Origin: VMSU01 sp031400755
Lineage (GTDB): Bacteria; Desulfobacterota; Desulfobulbia; Desulfobulbales; VMSU01
Length of the DNA stretch: 64,000 nt
Direction: 5' to 3'
Assembly (NCBI GenBank): GCA_031400755.1
Contig: JANNQL010000127.1
Location: 35,231 to 99,230 of the forward strand
Shown: piece after piece, positions 9,030 through 17,500 of the stretch
How the letters are laid out: each line of letters opens with the position of its first letter
Position numbering within the stretch: position 1 is the stretch's first letter
Program-made: the position numbers and the translations under genes
Notes under the pieces: model-generated
Told to the model about the DNA's origin: nothing
Seen by the model: only the letters and a program-made list of their open reading frames with translations
Databases searched by the model: none

Positions 9030-10724
9030 TTAGGGAAGCTGTGACTCATACACTCGGCAGAACTTCAGGGGGTCGATTATATTGGAGGCCACCTTCTGGC
9101 ACGATAACTCCTCGAAATGCAGCCCATAGGCGGCCAACGCCTTGGGGACGAAGTCCCTTTCCCGAGGATCAAAAAGGACATAGCGGGCGCCACGATGTTC
9201 CCTCACCCGACGGTGCATGAGTGCGGTCAGTCCAGTCGTTTCCTCCGCCCCGGCGAGAAAGCCTTCGATGCGGAGGAAGGAGGCCGAAGGGGGGAAGGAG
9301 GGAATGACAAAAGACATGGGCTCGTAGCCGGTCATCAGGACCATGGCCTGTTCGTCGCGAGGAATAAGGGGCGCCTTGACCTCCAGGTATCGATCTCCCC
9401 ATGGTTTGCGTCCGGCAAAATTTACCTCGACCATGGCCTGACTGAGAATGAGCAAGGTCAGAAACACCGCAATTCTCGTTTTGTTCGACAGGGGCAGCCA
9501 CCCGAGAGCCACGGCAATGAGGAGCGGCGCGATCATTTCCAGCGGCAGCAAATAGCGATAGATGCAAAACATCCAGAGCCAGGCCGCATAGCTTATTGAC
9601 GCCGCTACGACAAGGTAGCGTCCGGGGCCTGGGTCTATCCAGGTGCTGTCAGCAGGTAGGTACGCCTTGCGAACTTTGCTGGCAAGAATCCAGCTGGTGC
9701 TGCCGATCAGAACCACAAAGGCGGTAAGTATTCGAACGTCCCGAAAGTACCACTCCGCCACCCTGAAGGAGTCGAAACTGAAATAGAAGGGAAACAGTAT
9801 CCTGGTCAGAATATCTGTCGGGATAAAGGTTTTGTCCCGGTACGACGCGTCTGAGAGCAGTGGGGAGTGGAGCAGGTCGTTGAAATAAGGGAAAAATGGG
9901 CTTCCTGAAAACTCCCACAGACGGTGCATCCAGAAGCCACCACCAAGGGCAAGGCCGATGAGGCCGCCAACTGCGCAGGAAAAGGCAAGCATTATTCTGC
10001 GCGGAAGAGATGCTGGCATAAAGAGCAGTGCCCCACCAAGACCGAGGGCGTAAGTGGCGGTCGTGAGTTTGAGTCCGGCTGTGACGCCAGCGAGAATTCC
10101 GGCAATCCCAGCCCAGCCTCTGGCCGCCAAGCGGTTGCCGTTGACGAGTGTCTGATGGCGGCAAACCATAATCAGCAGCGAGGCCAGCACCCCAAGGCTG
10201 GTGATGTTGTCGTGGGCACACCCTGCTAGTTCCATGAGCGCACCGGCGCCGCTCATGCCGGCAATGGCGGTGGCGGCGCTGGCCGCCAAGCGTTGGCCGG
10301 GCGTGAGTTGCGAAAACAGTGTCCAGGCAAGCCAGAAGAGGAGCGGGAAGTTCAGTCCCTGGGCCAATGAGAGCAGAAATCCGACGAGTGACGACGGCAA
10401 ATGTTCGCCGGCCCAGTAGAGGGGGATGTCCAGAAAAGGATTGTAGTACGTGGCATGATGGCCCACCGCCAGGTCGACGCCCAGTCTGTCGGTGAGAAAG
10501 GCATAGGGATTATACCAGTGGTAGTTTTGCAGGTCCCATCCGGCATCCTTGCCAACCCAAACACCGAGCAGGCCATAACAGAGGGGGAAGAGCACCGACA
10601 GGACCATGCCGGCCTTGCGGGCCAGGGAATGGCCTAGGGATGCCGGCCACCAGGAGCTGTTGGCGAATGTCTGTCGCGCCGGCAAGGTTCCCAGCATGGG
10701 CGCTTGAGGGTGGAGGGAGTGCAT
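9030..10724 (-). CDS. Multi-pass membrane protein, GT-C glycosyltransferase-like
   Basis: 564 aa with a cytoplasmic leader, a first hydrophobic helix near residues 40-60, then about ten further membrane segments. An early extracytoplasmic loop has acidic/aromatic character (GKDAGWDLQNYHWYNP), reminiscent of the first loop of GT-C transferases, where an Asp binds the metal or lipid-phosphate sugar. The C-terminal ~100 residues are soluble. It lies 12 bp downstream of a GT2 polyprenyl-phosphate-type glycosyltransferase, the usual partner that supplies the lipid-linked sugar. This context supports a glycan-modifying role in the membrane. I do not recognise a named family, so the assignment is by topology and neighbourhood. 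GAGG is positioned eight bases before the ATG. Confidence 0.55.
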   Translation of the reverse strand: MHSLHPQAPMLGTLPARQTFANSSWWPASLGHSLARKAGMVLSVLFPLCYGLLGVWVGKDAGWDLQNYHWYNPYAFLTDRLGVDLAVGHHATYYNPFLDIPLYWAGEHLPSSLVGFLLSLAQGLNFPLLFWLAWTLFSQLTPGQRLAASAATAIAGMSGAGALMELAGCAHDNITSLGVLASLLIMVCRHQTLVNGNRLAARGWAGIAGILAGVTAGLKLTTATYALGLGGALLFMPASLPRRIMLAFSCAVGGLIGLALGGGFWMHRLWEFSGSPFFPYFNDLLHSPLLSDASYRDKTFIPTDILTRILFPFYFSFDSFRVAEWYFRDVRILTAFVVLIGSTSWILASKVRKAYLPADSTWIDPGPGRYLVVAASISYAAWLWMFCIYRYLLPLEMIAPLLIAVALGWLPLSNKTRIAVFLTLLILSQAMVEVNFAGRKPWGDRYLEVKAPLIPRDEQAMVLMTGYEPMSFVIPSFPPSASFLRIEGFLAGAEETTGLTALMHRRVREHRGARYVLFDPRERDFVPKALAAYGLHFEELSCQKVASNIIDPLKFCRVYESQLP

Positions 10725-10736
10725 GGCGGCGCCTCT

Positions 10737-11654
10737 TTAGCCGTGCTGGCGGACGAGCACACTGTGCAGTTCCCTCATCCGCCAGTTGATGGAATGGAGC
10801 AGGACGCCGGTAAGTGTGAAGCCGAAGGCCATGAGCACCAGGGCGCTGGCAAGGATGGCGAGGGGAACATGCTCAACAAACCTCATGTGGGCGTAATCAA
10901 GGATGGGCGGGACCCCGGCGAAAAATCCGAGCAGCAGAAGCAGCAGCCCGATTCCCCCAAAAAAGGTGAGCGGCTTGAAGGCGCGGAAGAGGGAAAATAT
11001 CTTCCAAAGCACCCGAGCCCCATCATGAAAGGTGCGGAGTTTTGAGGCGCTCCCCTCGGGCCTTGTACCATATGGAACCTGCACCTCCACCATGCTGAGT
11101 CCGTGATGGAGAAGCTTGATGGTGAGTTCGGTCTCCACCTCGAACCCGCTGGAGACGATGGGGACACGCTTGGTCACCCGCCGGTTGAAGGCCCGGTAGC
11201 CGGAGAGGATATCGGTGAGGGATGCCCCAAAGATGAGATTGACCAGCCTCCGCACCAGGTTGTTGCCGGTGACGTGCAGCGCTCTGAATGACTGTTCCTT
11301 GAAGTCGGAAAGCCTGGCGCCGACCGCCATGTCCGCTCGACCGGCAATGACTGGGGCGAGCAGATCATGCACTTTCGCCGCCGGGTAGGTGTCGTCCCCA
11401 TCCACCATGACGAAGAAATCGGCATCCACTGCACTCATCATGTTTTCCACTACATAGCCCTTGCCCCGGCGCGGTTCCGGAATGACTACGGCCCCGGCGG
11501 CGAGGGCCAACGCTGCCGTGGCGTCGGTTGAGGCGTTATCGAACACATAGACCGTGGCCTGTGGCAACTCCCGCCGGAAGTCGGCGACCACCTTGGTCAC
11601 GGTGCACTCTTCGTTATAGCAGGGGATAAGAACGGCGATGCGATGCTGTTTCAT
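10737..11654 (-). CDS. GT2 glycosyltransferase, polyprenyl-phosphate sugar synthase type
   Basis: 305 aa. N-terminal GT-A fold: IAVLIPCYNEE, FDNASTDAT, RRGKGYVVENM and the nucleotide-sugar/metal motif VDGDDTYP. The C-terminus carries two hydrophobic helices (from PLTFFGG, and VPLAILASALVLMAFG), as in GtrB/DPM1-like enzymes that transfer a sugar from a nucleotide donor to a lipid phosphate. The start at 11654 is preceded by GGAAAA and begins directly at the fold, so the 24-residue longer frame is rejected. It is the first gene of the minus-strand carbohydrate block, and the GT-C-like protein immediately follows. Donor sugar unknown. Confidence 0.82.
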   Translation of the reverse strand: MKQHRIAVLIPCYNEECTVTKVVADFRRELPQATVYVFDNASTDATAALALAAGAVVIPEPRRGKGYVVENMMSAVDADFFVMVDGDDTYPAAKVHDLLAPVIAGRADMAVGARLSDFKEQSFRALHVTGNNLVRRLVNLIFGASLTDILSGYRAFNRRVTKRVPIVSSGFEVETELTIKLLHHGLSMVEVQVPYGTRPEGSASKLRTFHDGARVLWKIFSLFRAFKPLTFFGGIGLLLLLLGFFAGVPPILDYAHMRFVEHVPLAILASALVLMAFGFTLTGVLLHSINWRMRELHSVLVRQHG

Positions 11655-12107
11655 AGGATTTTCCAATTTCAGTGGCGGTTTATGGAACTGGGGCAGACAG
11701 GCTACCAAGTCGTCCTGTTGTGGCAACTATGACACGGCCGGGTTAGCTTCTGATGAGGATTGCATGAAAAAATGGTTAAATTTAATGAACTCGCAAAAAA
11801 AGTTACGGAATGGCTAAGCAGGTAAGCGAGCTCGCGGGATTCAGCTCAATCTCTGCTCGTCGGGGGACGGGGCCGAAAGGATCGACATACGAGGCGTGGG
11901 GTGTGTTGCGCGAAGATGCCATCCAGTGGGGGGCCCTTCGGCATTGCGTGGGATTTTCAGAACAGACGGCTGCGTGGGGAATAGGCCATAGGTGTTCAGT
12001 AAAGAGGCCTAAATCTCGTCATTCTTAGGAATTGAGGTAGGACATCACCAGGAGACAGACGAACTTCTTTCGAAGTTTTGATTGCAAGAACTCATTATTG
12101 CCCATAC
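11655..12107. other. Intergenic region between glycan block and toxin-antitoxin island
   Basis: No coding signal was recognised. It should contain the minus-strand promoter of the GT2 gene. A 72-residue plus-strand open frame at 11810-12028 has no recognisable family features and was not accepted. Confidence 0.5.
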
Positions 12108-12126
12108 AATAGGATTAAACCCTATT
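12108..12126. promoter_or_regulatory. Palindromic operator candidate upstream of parD
   Basis: Perfect inverted repeat AATAGG-N7-CCTATT ends 19 bp before the parD start codon and just before its GGAGG. ParD antitoxins are ribbon-helix-helix proteins that repress their own promoter through such palindromes; the binding itself is inferred. Confidence 0.5.
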
Positions 12127-12145
12127 CATTTAATGGAGGCACATC

Positions 12146-12424
12146 ATGAGAACAACACAGCAATTCAGCATCACTTTGCCGAATGAAATGGCAGACATTG
12201 TGAAAAACAAAGTCGCGGTTGGCGAGTACGCCACCGAAAGCGAAGTAATCCGGGACGGTTTGCGCGTCTTGATGGCTCGGGACCGGGCTATGAACAGTTG
12301 GCTGCAACAAACAGTGGGGCCAGCTTATGACGCGCTGAAGGCTGACCCGGCGCGAGCTGTCACCATTGGTCAGTTAAGGGCAACTCTCGCGGACGAACAT
12401 AAGAAGGCCACGACAAAAGCGTGA
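12146..12424 (+). CDS. parD: ParD-family antitoxin (ribbon-helix-helix)
   Basis: 92 aa. The N-terminus TQQFSITLPNEMADIV followed by ATESEVIRDGLRVLMARD is the standard ParD/CC2985-type ribbon-helix-helix dimer-forming and DNA-binding segment; the C-terminal half would wrap the toxin. GGAGG lies a few bases before ATG. The stop codon overlaps the GTG start of the following parE remnant by four bases, the normal parDE arrangement. Since the partner toxin is truncated, this antitoxin is probably an orphan, perhaps kept for autoregulation or as an anti-addiction factor. Confidence 0.88.
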   Translation: MRTTQQFSITLPNEMADIVKNKVAVGEYATESEVIRDGLRVLMARDRAMNSWLQQTVGPAYDALKADPARAVTIGQLRATLADEHKKATTKA

Positions 12425-12555
12425 GCCAGTACACCGTCATATTCACGCCCGAAGCACAGGAGCAGTTGGTTACACTCTATCGCTACATCGCGTCCGCCGC
12501 TTCACATCAACTCAATGTCAATATCCCTTGTATAGATCGCGTCGTCATCCTCTAG
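12421..12555 (+). pseudogene. parE: Truncated parE toxin remnant
   Basis: A GTG start overlapping the parD stop opens a 44-codon frame whose first ~27 residues (SQYTVIFTPEAQEQL then LYRYIASAAS) read as the N-terminal helix region of ParE. The remaining residues and stop at 12553 do not match, and full ParE is about 95-100 aa. The beta-sheet core and catalytic-like C-terminus are missing, so the toxin is inactive. The break sits directly before the AT-rich TAC operon, suggesting an insertion or deletion at this point. Confidence 0.75.
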
Positions 12556-12616
12556 GTAGTGGCCTGAAATGTTTCGACACCACTACATATTGATGACAGC
12601 AAATAAGCATTGTGTT

Positions 12617-12646
12617 TTGAAATTTCGTATATATTTTATATATAAA
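12617..12646 (+). promoter_or_regulatory. Putative sigma70-type promoter of the TAC operon
   Basis: TTGAAA (12617-12622) and TATAAA (12641-12646) are separated by 18 bp in a very AT-rich stretch. The expected transcription start would fall within a few bases of the toxin ATG at 12657, and no ribosome-binding site precedes that ATG, so the toxin message may be nearly leaderless. Inferred from sequence only. Confidence 0.4.
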
Positions 12647-12656
12647 ATATTATATA

Positions 12657-12998
12657 ATGAGTGACTCCCAGAAAATAGAATTCCTTGGCGACTCTCAAAA
12701 AAAGATTAGAGAGTTCCCCGATGAACCAAAGCAACGACTTGGCTACCAACTCCACTTGGTTCAACACGGCCTAACCCCAACAGATTGGAAAGCAGTCAAT
12801 GGATTAGGGAAGGGCATCCAAGGCGTAAGAGAGTTACGGGAAAGGACAGGCCAAGGATTTTATCGAGTGATCTATGTCGCAAACATTGGCAATACTGTTT
12901 ATGTCTTACATGCGTTCACGAAGCAATCCAACCAGATAGAACAAAAAGACATAAACATAATCAAGGAAAGATATAAAACCATACAAAAGGAGGCGTAA
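12657..12998 (+). CDS. higB: HigB/RelE-like toxin of a TAC system
   Basis: 113 aa. The order of features fits the Gp49-like HigB toxins of the RelE superfamily: an N-terminal helix (GDSQKKIREFPDEP), GLGKGIQGVRELRER, then GFYRVIYVA and VYVLHAFTKQS. HigB toxins cleave mRNA on the ribosome. No Shine-Dalgarno motif precedes the ATG, in contrast to the antitoxin, which has AAGGAGG; stronger antitoxin translation is expected in such modules. The antitoxin starts one base after this stop. DNA is notably AT-rich compared with flanking genes, consistent with horizontal transfer. Confidence 0.85.
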   Translation: MSDSQKIEFLGDSQKKIREFPDEPKQRLGYQLHLVQHGLTPTDWKAVNGLGKGIQGVRELRERTGQGFYRVIYVANIGNTVYVLHAFTKQSNQIEQKDINIIKERYKTIQKEA

Positions 12999-12999
12999 T

Positions 13000-13413
13000 A
13001 TGGGTACCTATTCAAACGTATGGGATGCACTCTTTGACGATAAAGAAAAAGCGGCGAACCTACGTATCAGAAGTGAATTGATGATTGAAATCACCAAATA
13101 TTTAAACAAATCTGATCTTACCCAAATCCAAGCAGCGGAAAGATTGGGGATATCACAGCCAAGATTGAGCAATTTAAAAAATGGAAAAATTGACAAATTC
13201 ACCATAGATATGTTGGTCAATGTCCTGTCGAAAGCAGATATTGCCGTCAACCTCACAGTAAGTAAACCAACTGACGTTAAAGAAAAAGGCTTGCCGTGGC
13301 ATAATTTTTACGTGCTTGAAGGTGGGAAGAACAGATTGAAATCAATTCAAAAGAAAAAGCCAACCTGGGACACATTAATTCATGAGCCAAAAAATATGGC
13401 GACAATAGGGTAA
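13000..13413 (+). CDS. higA: HigA-like XRE antitoxin with extended C-terminal tail
   Basis: 137 aa. Residues about 40-90 are an XRE-type helix-turn-helix: LTQIQAAERLGISQPRLSN, then NGKIDKFTIDMLVNVLSKA. Beyond the HTH is an unusual ~40-residue tail with aromatic residues (GLPWHNFYVLEGG and a later PTWDTLI). In toxin-antitoxin-chaperone systems such as Rv1955-1957 the antitoxin carries a C-terminal chaperone-addiction (ChAD) segment bound by the SecB-like partner; this tail is in the right place for that and the chaperone gene starts five bases after the stop. AAGGAGG gives strong translation initiation. The ChAD assignment is inference; the HTH is clear. Confidence 0.85.
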   Translation: MGTYSNVWDALFDDKEKAANLRIRSELMIEITKYLNKSDLTQIQAAERLGISQPRLSNLKNGKIDKFTIDMLVNVLSKADIAVNLTVSKPTDVKEKGLPWHNFYVLEGGKNRLKSIQKKKPTWDTLIHEPKNMATIG

Positions 13414-13417
13414 GGAG

Positions 13418-13888
13418 ATGAAAAGTCCACTCGCAACTCGCGAATACTTCTTTCCTGTAGTTCAAGTCGTAGCTGAGCCAAAATTCTCTGCCAAGAATGA
13501 CCTAAATGCCGTGAACTATAAGATAGGCACCGATTTATCCGAAGGTGAAAACAAGAGAACATATCAGCTTACTCTTGAAATTGAGTCAACTCATGACACA
13601 GAAAAAATCAATGCTTACAGAGTTCACTTGGTTGTCGTTGGTTTTTTTGAAGTCTCGCCCAAATGGCCGGAACCTGAAAAGCTTATCCTAATCAATGGAG
13701 CTTCAATTCTATACAGTGCCGCACGGGAATATCTCTTAACAATTACATCTCGTGGGCCATGGGGCGCATTAATGTTGCCTACTGTTTCATTCAACGGACT
13801 GTCCCAGGAGAATGAAGCCAAAGAGGAAGAACCAAAGAAAAAATTACCGAGGAAGATAGCTCCTAAAAAAAAGCCCCCCACAAAATAG
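13418..13888 (+). CDS. SecB-like chaperone of a toxin-antitoxin-chaperone system
   Basis: 156 aa. The segment NGASILYSAAREYLLTITSRG followed by GALMLPTVSFNGL aligns by eye with the C-terminal half of SecB (ILFPYARE, SRG, P-V-F-D-L). The preceding TYQLTLEIES / VHLVVVGFFEV strands fit the SecB beta-sheet. The final ~30 residues are Lys/Pro/Glu-rich and probably disordered. Cytosolic holdase chaperone. In TAC modules the SecB-like protein folds and protects the antitoxin so that it can neutralise HigB; the gene order toxin-antitoxin-chaperone with 1-4 bp spacing is diagnostic. It is followed by a good terminator. Confidence 0.85.
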   Translation: MKSPLATREYFFPVVQVVAEPKFSAKNDLNAVNYKIGTDLSEGENKRTYQLTLEIESTHDTEKINAYRVHLVVVGFFEVSPKWPEPEKLILINGASILYSAAREYLLTITSRGPWGALMLPTVSFNGLSQENEAKEEEPKKKLPRKIAPKKKPPTK

Positions 13889-13910
13889 CCGATGAGCGCC
13901 TCTAAGCGCC

Positions 13911-13944
13911 AAGGCAGGGTCATTCATTTGGCTCTGCCTTTTTT
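13911..13944 (+). terminator. Rho-independent terminator of TAC operon
   Basis: AAGGCAG and CTGCCTT form a 7-bp stem around a ~16-nt loop and are followed by a T run. It closes the higB-higA-secB-like unit 22 bp after the last stop. Confidence 0.75.
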
Positions 13945-14043
13945 ATAGTTTTGAAGGTTGCCACTTCCGAGGTATAAGACTTTCACCATAGCCAAAACTG
14001 ACGACAACTACTGTCATCAATAGGGAAGAATATCCATGCCGAA

Positions 14044-14059
14044 AGAGCAAAATTGCTCT
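14044..14059 (-). terminator. Possible hairpin downstream of the response-regulator gene
   Basis: AGAGCA-AAAT-TGCTCT is a perfect short inverted repeat about 33 bp beyond the stop of the minus-strand regulator. The U-tract on the minus strand is weak, so termination is uncertain. Confidence 0.3.
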
Positions 14060-14092
14060 GCGGCCCGATCCGACATTTTTTTTGCGACGCCA

Positions 14093-14512
14093 TCAACTTT
14101 CCGCCCGCATCACTTTCCGGATTGTCCGTTCAAGGTAATGCGGGGTGCAGGGCTTCTCGATGTATTCGTCGGCGCCGAGTTTAAGCCCCAGGAGACGGTC
14201 GTCACCGGTATCCCGCCCGGTTACCATGACAATGCGGATATGCCTGGTTTCCGCTTCATTTTTCAACCTCTGGCATATATCGCGTCCGTCCATCTGCGGC
14301 ATGGAGATGTCAAGCAACAGGAAATCGGGTCGTATCCGGCTGGCCATGGCATACGCCTCTTTGCCGTCGTAGGCATGCAGAACCTCAAAGCCGATGTTTT
14401 CAAGAAATTTCTTGAACTTGATGTGGGCGGTATGGTCATCGTCGGCGATCAGGATTTTCTTTCCTCTCGCCTCTTGTTCACTGATAAGAGGGATTGAATT
14501 CATTGCATTCAT
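14093..14512 (-). CDS. Single-domain response regulator
   Basis: 139 aa receiver domain: KKILIADDDHTAH (acidic pocket), LLLDISMPQMDG (phospho-acceptor Asp), MVTGRD and EKPCTP (conserved Lys). No output domain, so it is a CheY/Spo0F-like phosphorelay or protein-interaction element. Start at 14512 is supported by GAAGGAG eight bases upstream; the reading frame begins inside the 3' end of the hybrid kinase gene (35-nt overlap), so it is co-translated with it. It is a likely phosphoryl acceptor of the kinase's HPt domain. Confidence 0.85.
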   Translation of the reverse strand: MNAMNSIPLISEQEARGKKILIADDDHTAHIKFKKFLENIGFEVLHAYDGKEAYAMASRIRPDFLLLDISMPQMDGRDICQRLKNEAETRHIRIVMVTGRDTGDDRLLGLKLGADEYIEKPCTPHYLERTIRKVMRAES

Positions 14513-17500
14513 AGCGTTCTCCTTCATATTGCTTGGCAAAAGTTATAAACTCATCGATCTCCGTAACCAATCGACCGTACACTGCCGGGCTCTCATCCAG
14601 AGCGGCAGTTTCTCCTATTTGTTCAAGATGTTTTGCGGTTGCCGCCAGCTTGAAGGCCCCCACATTTAAAGCCCCCCCCTTTATGGCATGTGCCTCCTTC
14701 CTGATGGTTTGGTGGTCTCTTGCTGCTACCGCCTCGTGCAGAACAGCCTTTTGCGCTGTCAGACTTCCCGAAAGACAGGCGAAGAGTTCTTTGACTATCT
14801 CCCGGTCGCCCTGCATCTCCTCAAGCAGCCTTGGCAAATCCACCGGCAAACCGTTGCCGGACACAACATCGACCTTGTTGGCTATTGTCTCCGGTAGCAT
14901 CGGCATCTGAGCGCACGGCTGCCATTTGTCGACAATCGCCAAGAGTTCCTTACGGATCAGGGGCTTGGTGATATAGTCATCCATCTCCCCTGCAAGGCAC
15001 TTTTCCCTGTACCCTTTCAGCGCATGGGCGGTCATGGCGATGATCGGTGTCCTGGCGGCACCAGGAGCTTGCCGCTCATGGTCACGGATGCCCTTGGTCG
15101 CTTCATAGCCATCCATTTCCGGCATCTGGATGTCCATCAGGACCAGATCATATCTTTGCTGCTGAAAGAGGGTGATCGCCTGCTTGCCGTTCTCCGCTAC
15201 ATCCACTTGATAGCCAGCTGCGGTTAAAAAACTGCTTGCTACCATCTGGTTAGTGGGATAGTCCTCAGCCAGCAAGATACGATAGTTATTTCCCCCAGAT
15301 TTCATGGCCGCACGGTCGGACACTTGACACTCTGCAGGTTTGACGGCTTTACCCTCCTCTAGGCCGAGGGCACGGCTGACCGCCACCTTCAGTTGCTGGC
15401 GCAGGATCGGCTTGGTGATGTATTCGCTGATGGGGAGCTCCTCCCAGGACAGCACCTCCCCTTTCGAGTTTGAGGAGCTGAGCACAATAATCGGCGCCGC
15501 TTTACCGCCCTCCTGGCACCGCAGGATCTCCTTGATCAAGGTAAACCCGTCCATCCCGGGCATATTGAAATCGGTGATGACCAGATCAAATGCAGTTACC
15601 CCTGTCATGTTCTCTCTGAAAAATGCCAACGCTTCGCTGCCATTACTGGCTCTTTGGGGGATGCAGCCCCAGGAATTGAGGTACTCTTCAAGGATAAAAA
15701 GATTGGTAATGCTGTCGTCAACAATCAGCACCCGAACCCCCTTGAGTTTGGCATCCAACACCGGCACCACGACGTGCTGTTCAGCAGACTTCGGCAGAGA
15801 GAGCTCAAAGCGAAGGGTCGCCCCCTTACCAAGCTCACTCTCAGCGCTGATCGTGCCGCCCATCAGCTCAACGAGCTGTTTGGATATGGCCGTGCCCAGG
15901 CCGGTGCCGCCGTAGAGTCTGGTGGTGGAACCGTCTGCCTGGGTAAAACTTTCGAAGATATGGTTCAATTTCTCCGGGGCAATACCGATGCCTGAATCCT
16001 TGATGGAAAAGAGGAGTCGCACCCCGTCGCCATAATCCTCCTGCATCTCGACCTTGATGTAGATTTCTCCCTGTGAGGTGAACTTTAGGGCATTACCGCA
16101 GAGGTTCATCAAGATCTGGCGGATGCGTCCGGGATCACCAAACAGGGACGAGGGTATGTCGGGAGCGATAAAGAATATGATCTCCAGGCCCTTCTGTTCT
16201 CCACTGTAGATGATCGATTGCACAACCTCTTCACAGAGGGAATAGAGATCAAAGGCAATGATCTCAAGCTCCATCTTGCCGGCTTCTATCTTGGAAAAAT
16301 CGAGAATATCATTGATGATTCTGAGCAGCGAATTGGCTTCTCGGCGGATGGTGGAGAGAATATTTCGCTGCTCAGAATCAAGCTTGGTGTCAAGGGCCAG
16401 TTCGCTCATGCCGATGACGCCGTTTAAGGGGGTGCGGATCTCATGGCTCATATTGGCCAGGAACTGGCTTTTGACTTGGCTGGCGTGCTCTGCCGTTCTC
16501 GTCGTCTCTTCCAGTTTCTGACGAGCCTTCTGCAGTTCCGTTATATCAACGAAGCTGGCGATGAAATGTCTTCTGCCGTCAAGGGTGATCTCGGTTTCGG
16601 TCTTGATGATCGGCAACTCCTCACCTTCGGCAGTCAGCAGGATTTTTTGGCTGTGGTCAATCTGCTGGCCAAGATCGTCTATGGGGCACTTGCCGCGCTC
16701 GGCTGGACAGATGAACTTGTGGCACTCCCTGCCGATGATCTCCTTCTTGCTTGTGCCAATCATCTGCTCGGCCGCTGGGTTGACATCGACGATGACATGT
16801 TTCTCTGCATCAATCAGCACCACCCCTGCCTGCACCGCATCCAAAATGGTCTTCAACCGTTGCTGATTTTCCCACAGTCGATGCTCGATCTTATTTCTCT
16901 CTTCGATCTGGTGCTGCAGCAGGTTTTTGGAAACAGTGGTGTTTTCTAGGCTATCCAGCATGAAGTTGATGCTACGCCCCAACTCGCCGATTTCGTCTTG
17001 CGTTAGCACCTGTATCCTCTGGGACGGAAAGGACTGGGACTCTCCGGCAGCGGCGTGTTCGCCTTCGGCATCAGTCGCCTCCTCCATCCTGCCGCTATTT
17101 GCCGCTGCCACTGTGCAGGCCTCCTGGGGGCCGGCCATCCCAACCCCGCCAACCGCAGCTGAAAGCCTTCCCTCGGTGATGGCCGCCAACCAGTTTTTCA
17201 AAGAGGTAATCCGCCGCGAACCAAGCCACCAGAAGAGGAAAAGCGCCAGCGAGATCAACAGGACTACGGTTGCGCCCATGGACAGCACCAACTGTTTTCG
17301 GGCATCGCTGATTGCCTGCATGGTCATTGATTTGTTGGCGGCAATCAAGGTCCGCTGCTCCTCCCTCTTCTCCATGAGCTGCCGCTTGTGGGCTTCATCT
17401 TCACGCAGCCTCTGTTCCTGGAGTTTTGACGATTCGATACTCAGGCCCAGGCGCTGGGCATTGTCAAATTCACTATAGGATTGGGAAAGATCGAATATCA

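Noticed and set aside
11810..12028. 72-codon plus-strand frame between GT2 and parD
   Set aside because: No ribosome site, no family resemblance, Ser/Arg/Gly-rich composition.
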